Source: Alcanivorax sp. UBA4485
GTDB lineage: Bacteria > Pseudomonadota > Gammaproteobacteria > Pseudomonadales > Alcanivoracaceae
Assembly: GCA_002389055.1 (NCBI GenBank)
Contig: DGNT01000096.1
Location: 1 to 5,711, forward strand
Reading direction: 5' to 3'
DNA: 5,711 nucleotides
Below are positions 1-5,711 of the stretch, piece after piece (position 1 is the stretch's first letter; every line of letters starts with the position of its first letter). Below the pieces are notes generated by a model. That model did no database searches. It saw nothing but the letters and a program-made list of their open reading frames with translations, and was not told the origin of the DNA. The position numbers were made by a program, and so were the translations under genes.

Positions 1-355
1 CGTTGGAAAGCCCCAATTCCCGCCGGGCGTGGCGCACGAAGCGGGTTTTCTTGCCGTTGCTGTCGAGCAGCACGAAACGCAGATCCGGCCGGGCGATGGC
101 CAGCGGAATGCCGGGCAGGCCGGCGCCGGTGCCCACGTCCAGGGTGTCGCGGTCGTCCAGGTGCGCCAGCACCGACAGCGAGTCCAGCAGGTGGCGCTGG
201 ATCATCTCGCCCGGGTCGCGCACCGCGGTAAGATTATAGGCACGGTTCCATTTCACCAACAGGTCGCGGTACGCCAGCAGCGCCTGTTGCTGGGCGTCGT
301 CCAATGACAGGCCCAGTTCGCGGAGGCCGCCGGCCAGGCGGTCCCGGTCGGTCAT
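1..355 (-). CDS. rsmG: 16S rRNA (guanine-527-N7)-methyltransferase RsmG (GidB), 3' end missing
   Basis: This is the SAM-dependent cytosolic methyltransferase that forms m7G527 in 16S rRNA. The gene is cut by the left edge: 118 complete residues are visible of about 207 in the E. coli protein, so the C-terminal part is absent. The visible sequence shows the family's N-terminal helical region with KWNRAYNLTAVRDP (35-48) and the RHLLDSL block (54-60). The glycine-rich SAM-binding loop DVGTGAGLPG (73-82) follows, then the LLDSNGKK motif (97-103) where the second strand of the Rossmann fold ends. The ATG at 355-353 overlaps the mnmG stop codon (354-352) as ATGA. Only a weak purine stretch precedes it, so translation is probably coupled to mnmG. 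Loss of RsmG is known to give low-level streptomycin resistance in several bacteria. The identification is secure; only the 3' end is unknown. Confidence 0.96.
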   Translation of the reverse strand, partial: MTDRDRLAGGLRELGLSLDDAQQQALLAYRDLLVKWNRAYNLTAVRDPGEMIQRHLLDSLSVLAHLDDRDTLDVGTGAGLPGIPLAIARPDLRFVLLDSNGKKTRFVRHARRELGLSN

Positions 356-2238
356 GCCTGCCGGGCCGCCTGGTGACGGTGCTTCTTGAGGAAGATCAGC
401 AGCAGCGAGATCGCCGCCGGGGTGACGCCGGGAATGCGGCCGGCCTGACCGATGGTCTCGGGGCGCACGTCCTCGAGTTTCTGCTTCACCTCGTTGGACA
501 GCCCCTGCACCGCCCGGTAATCGAAGTCCAGCGGCAGAGCCTGATCCTCGGCGGCGCGCAGCTTGGCGATTTCCGCTTCCTGGCGGTCGATGTAGCCGGC
601 GTACTTGGCGACGATCTCCACCTGCTCGATCACCGCCGGCGCCGCCGGCGTCAGGCCGGCCGCCTCGGCCAGCGGCCGATAGTTCAACTCCGGGCGCTTA
701 AGCAGGTCCATCAGGGTGTACTCATGGGGCAGCGGCTTGTCGAGCAGCGCGTTGACGCGCTCCGCTTCCGCCGTGCCGGGCCGCACGAAGGTGGCCTTGA
801 GCCGGGCCTGCTCGCGCTCCATGCCTTCACGCTTGGCCTCGAAGGCCGCCCAGCGCTCGTCGTCCACCAGGCCCAGCTCGCGGCCTTTCTCGGTGAGACG
901 CAGGTCGGCGTTGTCCTCGCGCAGCAGCAGCCGGTATTCGGCGCGGCTGGTGAACATCCGGTAGGGCTCCTGGGTGCCCATGGTGATCAGATCGTCCACC
1001 AGCACGCCCACGTAGGCTTCGTCCCGGCGCGGCGTCCAAGCCTCTTTTTCCTGGCTCAGCAGGGCCGCGTTCAGGCCCGCCAGCAACCCCTGGGCGCCGG
1101 CTTCTTCGTAGCCGGTGGTGCCGTTGATCTGGCCGGCGAAGAACAGCCCGGGCATGTGCTTGGTCTCCAGGCTGTGCTTGAGATCCTGGGGATTGAAATA
1201 GTCGTACTCGATGGCGTAACCGGGCCGCGTGATGCTGGCGTTCTCAAAGCCCCGGATGGAGCGCACCGCCTCCAGCTGGATATCGAACGGCAGGCTGGTG
1301 GAAATGCCGTTGGGATACAGCTCGAAGGTGTCCAGGCCTTCCGGTTCGACGAAAATCTGGTGGCTGTTCTTGTCCGGGTAGCGGCTCACCTTGTCTTCGA
1401 TGGACGGGCAGTAACGGGGCCCGGTACCCTCGATCACGCCAGTGAACATGGGGCTGCGGTCGAACCCGGAACGGATGATCTCGTGGGTGCGCTCGTTGGT
1501 GTGGGTAATAAAGCAGCAGGTCTGGCGCGGATGCTCTTCCACCTTGCCCAGATAGCTCATCACCGGCAGCGGCTCATCGCCCCACTGCTCTTCCATCACC
1601 GAGAAGTCCACGGTTTTGCCGTCGATACGCGGCGGCGTGCCGGTCTTCAGGCGGTCGACGCGGAACGGCAGCTCGCGCAGGCGGCGCGCCAGGGCGTTGG
1701 AAGGCTGATCGCCGGCGCGGCCGCCCTGGTGGTGGTCCAGGCCCACATGGATGACGCCGCCCAGAAAGGTGCCGGCGGTCAGTACCACGGCGTCGGCGTG
1801 GAAGCGCAGGCCCATATTGGTCACCGCGCCCACGCAGCGGCCGTTCTCGACGATCAGGTCGTCCACGCTTTGCTGGAACAGAGTCAGGTGGGGCTGGCTT
1901 TCCAGGGTGGCGCGGATCGCCGCTTTGTAGCGCACCCGGTCGGCCTGGGCGCGGGTGGCGCGCACCGCCGGGCCCTTGCGGGCGTTAAGCACCCGGAACT
2001 GGATGCCGCCTTTATCGGTGGCGCGGGCCATGGCGCCGCCGAGGGCGTCGATTTCGCGCACCAGGTGGCTCTTGCCGATGCCGCCGATGGCCGGGTTGCA
2101 GCTCATCTGGCCCAGCGTCTCGATGTTGTGGGTCAGCAACACCGTGTCCACGCCCATTCGGGCGGACGCCAGGGCCGCTTCGGTGCCGGCGTGGCCGCCA
2201 CCAATCACCAGAACACCGAATCGCTGGGGGTAATCCAT
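352..2238 (-). CDS. mnmG: tRNA uridine-5-carboxymethylaminomethyl(34) synthesis enzyme MnmG (GidA)
   Basis: MnmG is an FAD-dependent enzyme that acts with the GTPase MnmE to install the (carboxymethyl)aminomethyl group at C5 of wobble U34 in certain tRNAs. The protein is full length: 628 residues against 629 in E. coli. It opens with the FAD dinucleotide-binding motif GGGHAG (13-18), followed by the signature SCNPAIGGIGKSHLVRE (46-62) and ARKGPAVRATRAQADR. Cys47 and Cys277 (in YCPSIEDK) fall at exactly the E. coli positions of the two functionally important cysteines. The C-terminal helical domain that binds MnmE is present (GLSNEVKQKLEDVRPETIGQ, then ARIPG-type sequence and SLLLIFLKKH). I chose the ATG at 2238-2236. 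An in-frame TTG two codons upstream (2244) would also be open, but the ATG gives the E. coli-like N-terminus and cysteine numbering. Only a weak ribosome site (AAGCGG) precedes it. The gene is first in an operon with rsmG, and mnmE is not adjacent. Confidence 0.98.
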   Translation of the reverse strand: MDYPQRFGVLVIGGGHAGTEAALASARMGVDTVLLTHNIETLGQMSCNPAIGGIGKSHLVREIDALGGAMARATDKGGIQFRVLNARKGPAVRATRAQADRVRYKAAIRATLESQPHLTLFQQSVDDLIVENGRCVGAVTNMGLRFHADAVVLTAGTFLGGVIHVGLDHHQGGRAGDQPSNALARRLRELPFRVDRLKTGTPPRIDGKTVDFSVMEEQWGDEPLPVMSYLGKVEEHPRQTCCFITHTNERTHEIIRSGFDRSPMFTGVIEGTGPRYCPSIEDKVSRYPDKNSHQIFVEPEGLDTFELYPNGISTSLPFDIQLEAVRSIRGFENASITRPGYAIEYDYFNPQDLKHSLETKHMPGLFFAGQINGTTGYEEAGAQGLLAGLNAALLSQEKEAWTPRRDEAYVGVLVDDLITMGTQEPYRMFTSRAEYRLLLREDNADLRLTEKGRELGLVDDERWAAFEAKREGMEREQARLKATFVRPGTAEAERVNALLDKPLPHEYTLMDLLKRPELNYRPLAEAAGLTPAAPAVIEQVEIVAKYAGYIDRQEAEIAKLRAAEDQALPLDFDYRAVQGLSNEVKQKLEDVRPETIGQAGRIPGVTPAAISLLLIFLKKHRHQAARQA

Positions 2239-2277
2239 AGTCAATACCGCTTAAAATATGATCAGACCGGGCGCGCT

Positions 2278-2305
2278 AGTATAGTCCTAACCCCAGCAAA
2301 ATAAA
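2278..2305 (-). promoter_or_regulatory. Candidate sigma70 promoter for mnmG-rsmG
   Basis: On the minus strand a good -10 box, TATACT (plus-strand 2278-2283), lies about 40 bases before the mnmG ATG. A poor -35 match, TTTATT (plus-strand 2300-2305), sits 16 bases upstream of it. The predicted transcript would start near 2271 and carry a leader of roughly 33 bases. The -35 box touches the outer edge of the inverted-repeat element. The -10 box is convincing and the -35 box is not. No transcript data are available. Confidence 0.45.
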
Positions 2306-2392
2306 GGGGGCCGGTGTGGTTTCCTGGGGGTCAGGTCTTGCCTTTTGCCCCGGCGGGGCAAAAGGCAAGACCTGACCCCTACACCGCCCTTT
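2303..2392. repeat. REP/MITE-like palindromic element in the divergent intergenic region
   Basis: The core is a perfect inverted repeat: 25 bases at 2327-2351 are the exact reverse complement of 2355-2379, around the centre GGC (2352-2354). The arm begins GGGGTCAGGTCTTGCC. Outside the core, 2312-2317 (CGGTGT) pairs with 2381-2386 (ACACCG), and 2303-2308 (AAAGGG) pairs with 2387-2392 (CCCTTT). Small bulges on the left side separate these blocks, so the whole 90 bases can fold into one long hairpin. From memory, palindromes carrying GGGGTCAGGTCTTGC are widely dispersed in gammaproteobacterial genomes and are linked to REP-associated (RAYT/Y1) transposases; this was not searched. It lies between divergent genes, so it is not needed as a terminator for either. 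Only one copy occurs in the window, so its repetitive nature is inferred. Confidence 0.8.
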
Positions 2393-2401
2393 CTATATAC
2401 T
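2372..2401 (+). promoter_or_regulatory. Candidate sigma70 promoter for the antiporter-SDR unit, with its -35 box in the palindrome
   Basis: TATACT (2396-2401) is a strong -10 candidate. CTGACC (2372-2377) matches the -35 consensus at four of six positions, with an 18-base spacer. The -35 box lies wholly in the right arm of the inverted repeat and the -10 box lies just outside the element. Transcription would start near 2408, giving a leader of about 35 bases before the TTG start. This is a sequence match only. Confidence 0.45.
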
Positions 2402-2433
2402 TGTTACTCTTTAGGTTTCCGCCTGATATTCCC

Positions 2434-2445
2434 GGAGCGCATTTG
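2434..2445 (+). promoter_or_regulatory. Ribosome binding site that decides a TTG start for the antiporter
   Basis: GGAG (2434-2437) stands five bases before the in-frame TTG at 2443-2445. The reading frame is open as far back as a GTG at 2314, but that extension translates the palindrome and the promoter region. No ATG lies between 2314 and the region homologous to the NhaP2 N-terminus. The TTG gives an N-terminus (MESLNIFLLIGTG) that lines up with the E. coli protein. Confidence 0.75.
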
Positions 2446-4146
2446 GAATCACTGAACATTTTCCTGCTGATCGGCACCGGCCTGATGTTCGTGGGGCTGC
2501 TGCTGGGCACCCTGAGCGCGCGGGTCGGCGTGCCGTCCCTGCTGGTATTCCTGGTGGTGGGCATGGTCGCCGGCGAAGACGGCCTCGGCGGCATTCAGTT
2601 CGATGATTTCTCCCTGGCCTACGTGGTCAGCAATATCGCGCTGGCGATTATTCTGCTCGACGGCGGCCTGCGCACCCGCCTGGCGACCTTCCGCCTGGCG
2701 TTGAAGCCGGCGCTGAGCCTGGCCACCGTGGGCGTGATGTTGTCCGCCTCGCTGGTGGGCGCCTTCGCCACCTGGTTGATGGACGTGGACTGGCGCCTGG
2801 GCCTGCTGCTGGGCGGCATCATCGGCTCCACCGACGCCGCGGCGGTGTTCAATGTGGTCAAGGGCGCCGGGGTGACCATTAACGAGCGGGTGGCCAGCAC
2901 CCTGGAAATCGAATCCGGCCTGAACGACCCGATGGCGATCTTTATCACCCTGATGCTGGTGGGGGTGATGATGAACCCGGAGGTGAACTTCGGCTGGGAA
3001 ATGCTGATCACCCTGGTGCAGCAGTTCGGCCTGGGCATGGTGATGGGCCTGGGCCTGGGCGCCCTGCTCAGCGAGATCCTGCTGCGCGCGCGCAGCAACG
3101 AAGGCCTGCACGCCCTGCTGCTGTGCAGCGGCGGCGCCATGGTGTTCGCCACCACCAACCTGGCGGGCGGCAGCGGCTTCCTGGCGGTCTACCTGGCCGG
3201 CCTGGTGGCGGGCAACCGGCGCGGCGGCACCGGCGACAACGTGCTGCGCTCGATGGATTCCCTGGCCTGGCTGGCCCAGTCCGGCATGTTTTTGATGCTC
3301 GGGCTGCTGGTGACGCCCTCGGAACTGATCGGCGATGGCCTGATCAATGCGCTGCTGGTGGCGCTGTTCCTGATGGTGGTGGCGCGCCCGCTGTCGGTGT
3401 GGATCAGCCTGCTGCCGTTCCGGTTCAAGTGGCGCGAAAAGCTGTTTATTTCCTGGACCGGCCTGCGCGGCGCCGTGCCCATCGTACTGGCGGTATTCCC
3501 GTTGCTGGCCGGCGTCGGCCAGACCCGGCTGTTGTTCGACATCACCCTGGTGGTGGTGCTGATTTCGTTGCTCGCCCAGGGCGCCAGCCTGCGTTACATG
3601 GCGCGCTGGCTGAAGGTGTCCGTGCCGGCCACCACCCCGCCCAAACAGATGGTGCCGCTGGCGGCCACCGGCGACCGTTATGTCATGCAGTTCGAGGTGG
3701 ACGCCTCCGCCAAGGCGGAAGGCCAGCGGCTGGGGGCGATCACCACGCCGCGCATCACGCCGTTGCTGATTATCCGCAATAAAGAGTTCCGCAACCTGGC
3801 CGAGGACCCGGTGATCGAAGCCGGCGACCTGGTCACCTGGCTGGCACCGGTGGGCGAGCGCGACTATTTATCGGATCTGTGCCACCGTCTCTCCAAGGAC
3901 GAGAAGCGCTTCTACGGCGACTTCTTCGTACGCGGCGGCGTGCCGGTGGAGCAGCTGGTGGCCGTCTACGGCATTGAGCAGATCGACCCGCTGCTGCACG
4001 GCCTGACCGTGGAGGCGGTGTTCGAGCGACAGTTCGGCCAGCAGGCCGTGGTGGGCGACACGGTACGGTTGGGCGGCCTCAAGCTGCGCGCCCGCACCGT
4101 GGAACAGGGCCGCGTGCTGCTGATCGGTATCAAAATGCCCAAATAA
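2443..4146 (+). CDS. nhaP2: K+/H+ antiporter of the NhaP2/CvrA type (CPA1 family)
   Basis: This inner-membrane cation/proton antiporter has 567 residues against 578 in E. coli NhaP2 (CvrA). NhaP2 homologues exchange K+ (some also Na+) for protons and help control cell ion content and volume. Residues about 5-390 form the Na+/H+ exchanger domain, with roughly a dozen hydrophobic segments. It holds the ion-site motif GSTDAAAVF (Asp131), the CPA1 Asn-Asp pair in ESGLNDP (Asn161-Asp162), and WTGLRGAVP (338-346) with the conserved Arg342. A RCK_C (TrkA_C) domain follows at about 411-480, and a CorC/HlyC-like transporter-associated domain at about 487-567 (RFYGDF to the end). These cytoplasmic domains are a regulatory feature of the NhaP2 subgroup. 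The TTG start at 2443 is supported by GGAG and homology. The gene diverges from mnmG and is followed after 26 bases by an SDR gene. The family call is firm; ion preference cannot be read from the sequence. Confidence 0.94.
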   Translation: MESLNIFLLIGTGLMFVGLLLGTLSARVGVPSLLVFLVVGMVAGEDGLGGIQFDDFSLAYVVSNIALAIILLDGGLRTRLATFRLALKPALSLATVGVMLSASLVGAFATWLMDVDWRLGLLLGGIIGSTDAAAVFNVVKGAGVTINERVASTLEIESGLNDPMAIFITLMLVGVMMNPEVNFGWEMLITLVQQFGLGMVMGLGLGALLSEILLRARSNEGLHALLLCSGGAMVFATTNLAGGSGFLAVYLAGLVAGNRRGGTGDNVLRSMDSLAWLAQSGMFLMLGLLVTPSELIGDGLINALLVALFLMVVARPLSVWISLLPFRFKWREKLFISWTGLRGAVPIVLAVFPLLAGVGQTRLLFDITLVVVLISLLAQGASLRYMARWLKVSVPATTPPKQMVPLAATGDRYVMQFEVDASAKAEGQRLGAITTPRITPLLIIRNKEFRNLAEDPVIEAGDLVTWLAPVGERDYLSDLCHRLSKDEKRFYGDFFVRGGVPVEQLVAVYGIEQIDPLLHGLTVEAVFERQFGQQAVVGDTVRLGGLKLRARTVEQGRVLLIGIKMPK

Positions 4147-4172
4147 TTTTTGCGACGTTCACTGGAGCGCCC

Positions 4173-4988
4173 ATGACCCGATTCGATAACCACCGTGTTG
4201 TGATCACCGGCGCCGGCGCCGGCATCGGCCGCCTGATGGCGGAAAAACTGGCCGCCCGGGGCGCCGAAGTGATCGTCACCGCGCGGCGCATCGCCGCCGC
4301 CCGGGAAGTGGTGGAGTGCATCCGTAACGCCGGCGGCAACGCCCACGCCTATACCCTGGATGTGAGCAAGATCACCACCATCGCCCGTTTCCGCGACACC
4401 CTGCATGAAGAGCGCGGCCCGATCAGCATGCTGATCAACAACGCCGGGGTGGTGTTCGGCGGCGAGTTCGAACAGGTCGAGCTGCAACGCCACCTGGACA
4501 CCTTCAAGGTCAACAGCGAAGGCCTGATGGCCTGCACCCACGCCTTCATGGACGACCTGATCGCGGCGCCGCGCGCCCACCTGGTCAATATCGCCAGCGC
4601 CTCGGCGTTTATCGGCCTGCCCTACGGCAGCACCTACGCGGCCAGCAAATGGGCGGTGGTGGGCTTTTCCGAATCCCTGCGCCTGGAAATGCTGGAGCGC
4701 GGCCTGAAGCAGGTGAAAGTGACCACCGTGTGCCCCAGCTACATCGCCACGGGCATGTTCAAGGGCGTTAAAACGCCGCTGTTCTCGCCCATGCTGACGC
4801 CCAACCGGGTGGCCGACAGCATTCTTAACGGGGTCGCCAAGGGCGAGGCGTTCGTGATCGAGCCCCCCATGGCCCGCTCGGTGGAGCTGCTCAAGGGGGT
4901 TCTGCCGCGCAAGCTCTGGGATCAGGTGGCCCGGCGTACCGGGGTGTCCACCTCCATGTACAGCTGGAAAGGCAAAGACAAGGGCTGA
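4173..4988 (+). CDS. Classical short-chain dehydrogenase/reductase (SDR family oxidoreductase), substrate unknown
   Basis: This is a 271-residue cytosolic NAD(P)-dependent oxidoreductase with a single Rossmann-fold domain. The cofactor loop TGAGAGIG (12-19) follows the first strand. NNAG (89-92) stabilises the central sheet. The full catalytic tetrad is present as Asn114, Ser142, Tyr155 and Lys159 (YAASK). After the second strand the sequence is TARR (36-39), with basic residues and no acidic one, which favours NADP(H) over NAD(H); this is an inference. The family acts on alcohols, ketones or acyl substrates, and nothing here fixes the substrate. The C-terminal tail (about 240-271) is basic, with no membrane segment or signal peptide. 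The ATG has a good ribosome site, GGAG at 4164-4167, five bases upstream. The 26-base gap after the antiporter stop, with no terminator in it, suggests co-transcription. The downstream acyl-CoA dehydrogenase makes a lipid-related role possible but unproven. Confidence 0.93.
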   Translation: MTRFDNHRVVITGAGAGIGRLMAEKLAARGAEVIVTARRIAAAREVVECIRNAGGNAHAYTLDVSKITTIARFRDTLHEERGPISMLINNAGVVFGGEFEQVELQRHLDTFKVNSEGLMACTHAFMDDLIAAPRAHLVNIASASAFIGLPYGSTYAASKWAVVGFSESLRLEMLERGLKQVKVTTVCPSYIATGMFKGVKTPLFSPMLTPNRVADSILNGVAKGEAFVIEPPMARSVELLKGVLPRKLWDQVARRTGVSTSMYSWKGKDKG

Positions 4989-4997
4989 GCCCGCCAC

Positions 4998-5023
4998 CGG
5001 CTGTACCACTGCGTGTATAGCCG
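4998..5023 (+). terminator. Hairpin just after the SDR stop, possible terminator
   Basis: Nine bases at 4998-5006 (CGGCTGTAC) pair with 5015-5023 (GTATAGCCG), including one G-U pair, around an 8-base loop. The stem begins nine bases after the SDR stop codon, where a terminator would be expected. The bases after it (TTCTCC) are not a proper T-tract, so efficient intrinsic termination is doubtful. It could also act as an mRNA 3' stabiliser or be a binding site. Confidence 0.4.
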
Positions 5024-5101
5024 TTCTCCACGCGTTTACAAAGCGTCTATTCACCCTGTAGCCGCGACCCGCCGCTGCTCCGTCAATGTCAGTCAACGCT
5101 T

Positions 5102-5155
5102 GTTCGCTAAGAATGCCGGGCTGTTGTGAAGCGAACCCTCCGGTTCGCGTCCGGA
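5102..5155. repeat. Cluster of overlapping inverted repeats upstream of the acyl-CoA dehydrogenase
   Basis: GCGAACC (5131-5137) and GGTTCGC (5142-5148) form a perfect 7-bp inverted repeat with a 4-base gap (CTCC). The left half can instead pair with an upstream copy: 5102-5108 (GTTCGCT) complements 5130-5136 (AGCGAAC). TCCGG (5139-5143) also complements CCGGA (5151-5155). These pairings exclude each other in part. The cluster ends ten bases before the ribosome site of the next gene and has no T-tract. It could be an operator for a dimeric repressor (many fatty-acid genes have TetR or GntR-type control) or an RNA leader fold. No regulator consensus was recognised. Confidence 0.4.
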
Positions 5156-5175
5156 TTTGCTGACGAGGGTGTGTT

Positions 5176-5711
5176 ATGCCGACCTACAAGGCCCCCCTGC
5201 GCGATATGCGCTTTCTGATCAATGAAGTGTTCGACTTCGAGAGCCACTACAAGACGCTGCCCAACGGCGAGGAAGCCACGCCGGACATGGTGGAAGCGAT
5301 CCTCGGCGAGCTGGCCAAGTTGTGCGAGAACACCATCGGTCCTCTCTACCACAGTGGCGATCATGAAAGCTGCGAGCTGGAAGACGGCCAGGTCACCACG
5401 CCCAAGGGCTACAAAGAAGCCTACCAGGAGTACGTGGCCGGTGGCTGGCAGGGCCTGTCCCACCCGGCGGAATACGGCGGCCAGGGCCTGCCCATGTCGC
5501 TGGGCCTGTTCAAGCAGGAAATGATGGGCACCGCCAACTGGCCCTTCGCCATGTACCCGGGCCTGTCCCTGGGCGCCATGAACACCATCCAGCTGCACGG
5601 TGACGAGGATCAGAAGGCCACCTATCTGACGCCCCTCACCGAAGGCACCTGGGCGGGCACCATGTGCCTGACCGAGCCGCAGTGCGGCACCGACCTGGGT
5701 CAGGTGAAGAC
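5176..5711 (+). CDS. Acyl-CoA dehydrogenase, long (about 600-residue) form, 3' end missing
   Basis: This is the N-terminal 178 residues of an FAD-dependent acyl-CoA dehydrogenase, which introduces the trans-2 double bond in fatty acyl-CoA beta-oxidation. The start MPTYKAPLRDMRFLINEVF is typical of the long bacterial subgroup with an extra N-terminal domain (AcylCoA_DH_N, about residues 3-35). An all-helical dehydrogenase N-domain follows (about 38-158), including GGWQGLSHPAEYGGQGLP (89-106). The middle beta-domain begins at TMCLTEPQCGTDL (162-174), the segment that contacts flavin and substrate. Members of this subgroup are often annotated as FadE-like or as DmdC (3-methylmercaptopropionyl-CoA dehydrogenase), and chain-length preference cannot be told from this part. 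The ATG is preceded by GAGGGT (5165-5170), a good ribosome site. A 187-base gap with a hairpin and inverted repeats separates it from the SDR gene, so it probably has its own promoter. The gene runs off the right edge; catalytic glutamate and C-terminal domains are not visible. Confidence 0.93.
   Translation, partial: MPTYKAPLRDMRFLINEVFDFESHYKTLPNGEEATPDMVEAILGELAKLCENTIGPLYHSGDHESCELEDGQVTTPKGYKEAYQEYVAGGWQGLSHPAEYGGQGLPMSLGLFKQEMMGTANWPFAMYPGLSLGAMNTIQLHGDEDQKATYLTPLTEGTWAGTMCLTEPQCGTDLGQVK

Noticed and set aside
2239..2244. TTG at 2244 as the mnmG start
   Set aside because: The ATG at 2238 gives the usual N-terminus and places Cys47 and Cys277 at the E. coli positions; TTG would add only two residues without a better ribosome site.
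304..2304. A 666-codon open frame on the plus strand, antisense to mnmG
   Set aside because: It lies opposite an unmistakable full-length mnmG. Its composition (rich in Gly, Ala, His, Gln, Arg) is typical of an antisense frame over GC-rich coding sequence, and no family motif is seen.
2315..2322. TGTGGTTT as a DnaA box, since mnmG-rsmG are often near the replication origin
   Set aside because: Only the first five bases match the TGTGGATAA consensus, there is no cluster of boxes, and no AT-rich unwinding region is visible.
2327..2379. The palindrome as a rho-independent terminator
   Set aside because: Both flanking genes are transcribed away from it and no gene ends there. No T-tract directly follows either arm.
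5035..5062. TTTACA (5035-5040) with TGTAGC (5057-5062) as a promoter for the acyl-CoA dehydrogenase
   Set aside because: The -35 match is good, but the -10 matches only three of six positions. A promoter is expected in this gap but I cannot place it with confidence.
3966..5096. A 376-codon open frame on the minus strand, over the end of nhaP2 and all of the SDR gene
   Set aside because: It is antisense to two genes with clear conserved motifs and has the same low-information composition; no recognisable domain.
5107..5598. A 163-codon minus-strand frame opposite the acyl-CoA dehydrogenase start
   Set aside because: It is a shadow of a recognisable dehydrogenase; composition is typical of antisense GC-rich frames.

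Overview
The window is GC-rich, densely coding bacterial DNA that reads as a gammaproteobacterial chromosome. The RsmG, MnmG, NhaP2-type antiporter and fatty acyl-CoA dehydrogenase sequences all look like those of marine or hydrocarbon-degrading Gammaproteobacteria such as Alcanivorax and relatives. That genus-level guess comes from recalled protein resemblance and was not searched. There are five protein genes, two of them cut by the window edges. No tRNA, rRNA, CRISPR array or transposase gene is visible.

The left part (1-2238, minus strand) is the RNA-modification pair mnmG-rsmG. MnmG makes the carboxymethylaminomethyl modification of wobble uridine in tRNA. RsmG methylates G527 of 16S rRNA. 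The two reading frames overlap by four bases (ATGA), which suggests translational coupling. RsmG runs off the left edge after 118 residues. No mnmE lies next to mnmG here; a divergent antiporter gene takes the upstream position.

The divergent intergenic region (2239-2442) holds the most striking non-coding feature. This is a perfect 25-bp inverted repeat around a 3-base centre (2327-2379), nested in a longer imperfect stem (about 2303-2392). It resembles the mobile REP or MITE-like palindromes scattered through many gammaproteobacterial genomes. Candidate promoters flank it on both sides, and the likely -35 box of the antiporter promoter lies inside the right arm of the repeat.

The right part (2443-5711, plus strand) has three genes. 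The first encodes a CPA1 family K+/H+ (or Na+/H+) antiporter of the NhaP2/CvrA type with cytoplasmic RCK_C and CorC/HlyC-like domains. It most likely starts at a TTG codon. After 26 bases comes a classical short-chain dehydrogenase/reductase, probably co-transcribed with it. A 187-bp gap follows, carrying a hairpin just after the SDR stop and a cluster of overlapping inverted repeats. Then comes the start of a long-form (about 600-residue family) acyl-CoA dehydrogenase, cut by the right edge.

Most of the window is ordinary housekeeping and metabolic sequence. I see no convincing evidence of an undescribed multi-gene system. The palindromic element in the divergent promoter region and the inverted-repeat cluster before the acyl-CoA dehydrogenase are the items worth following up.
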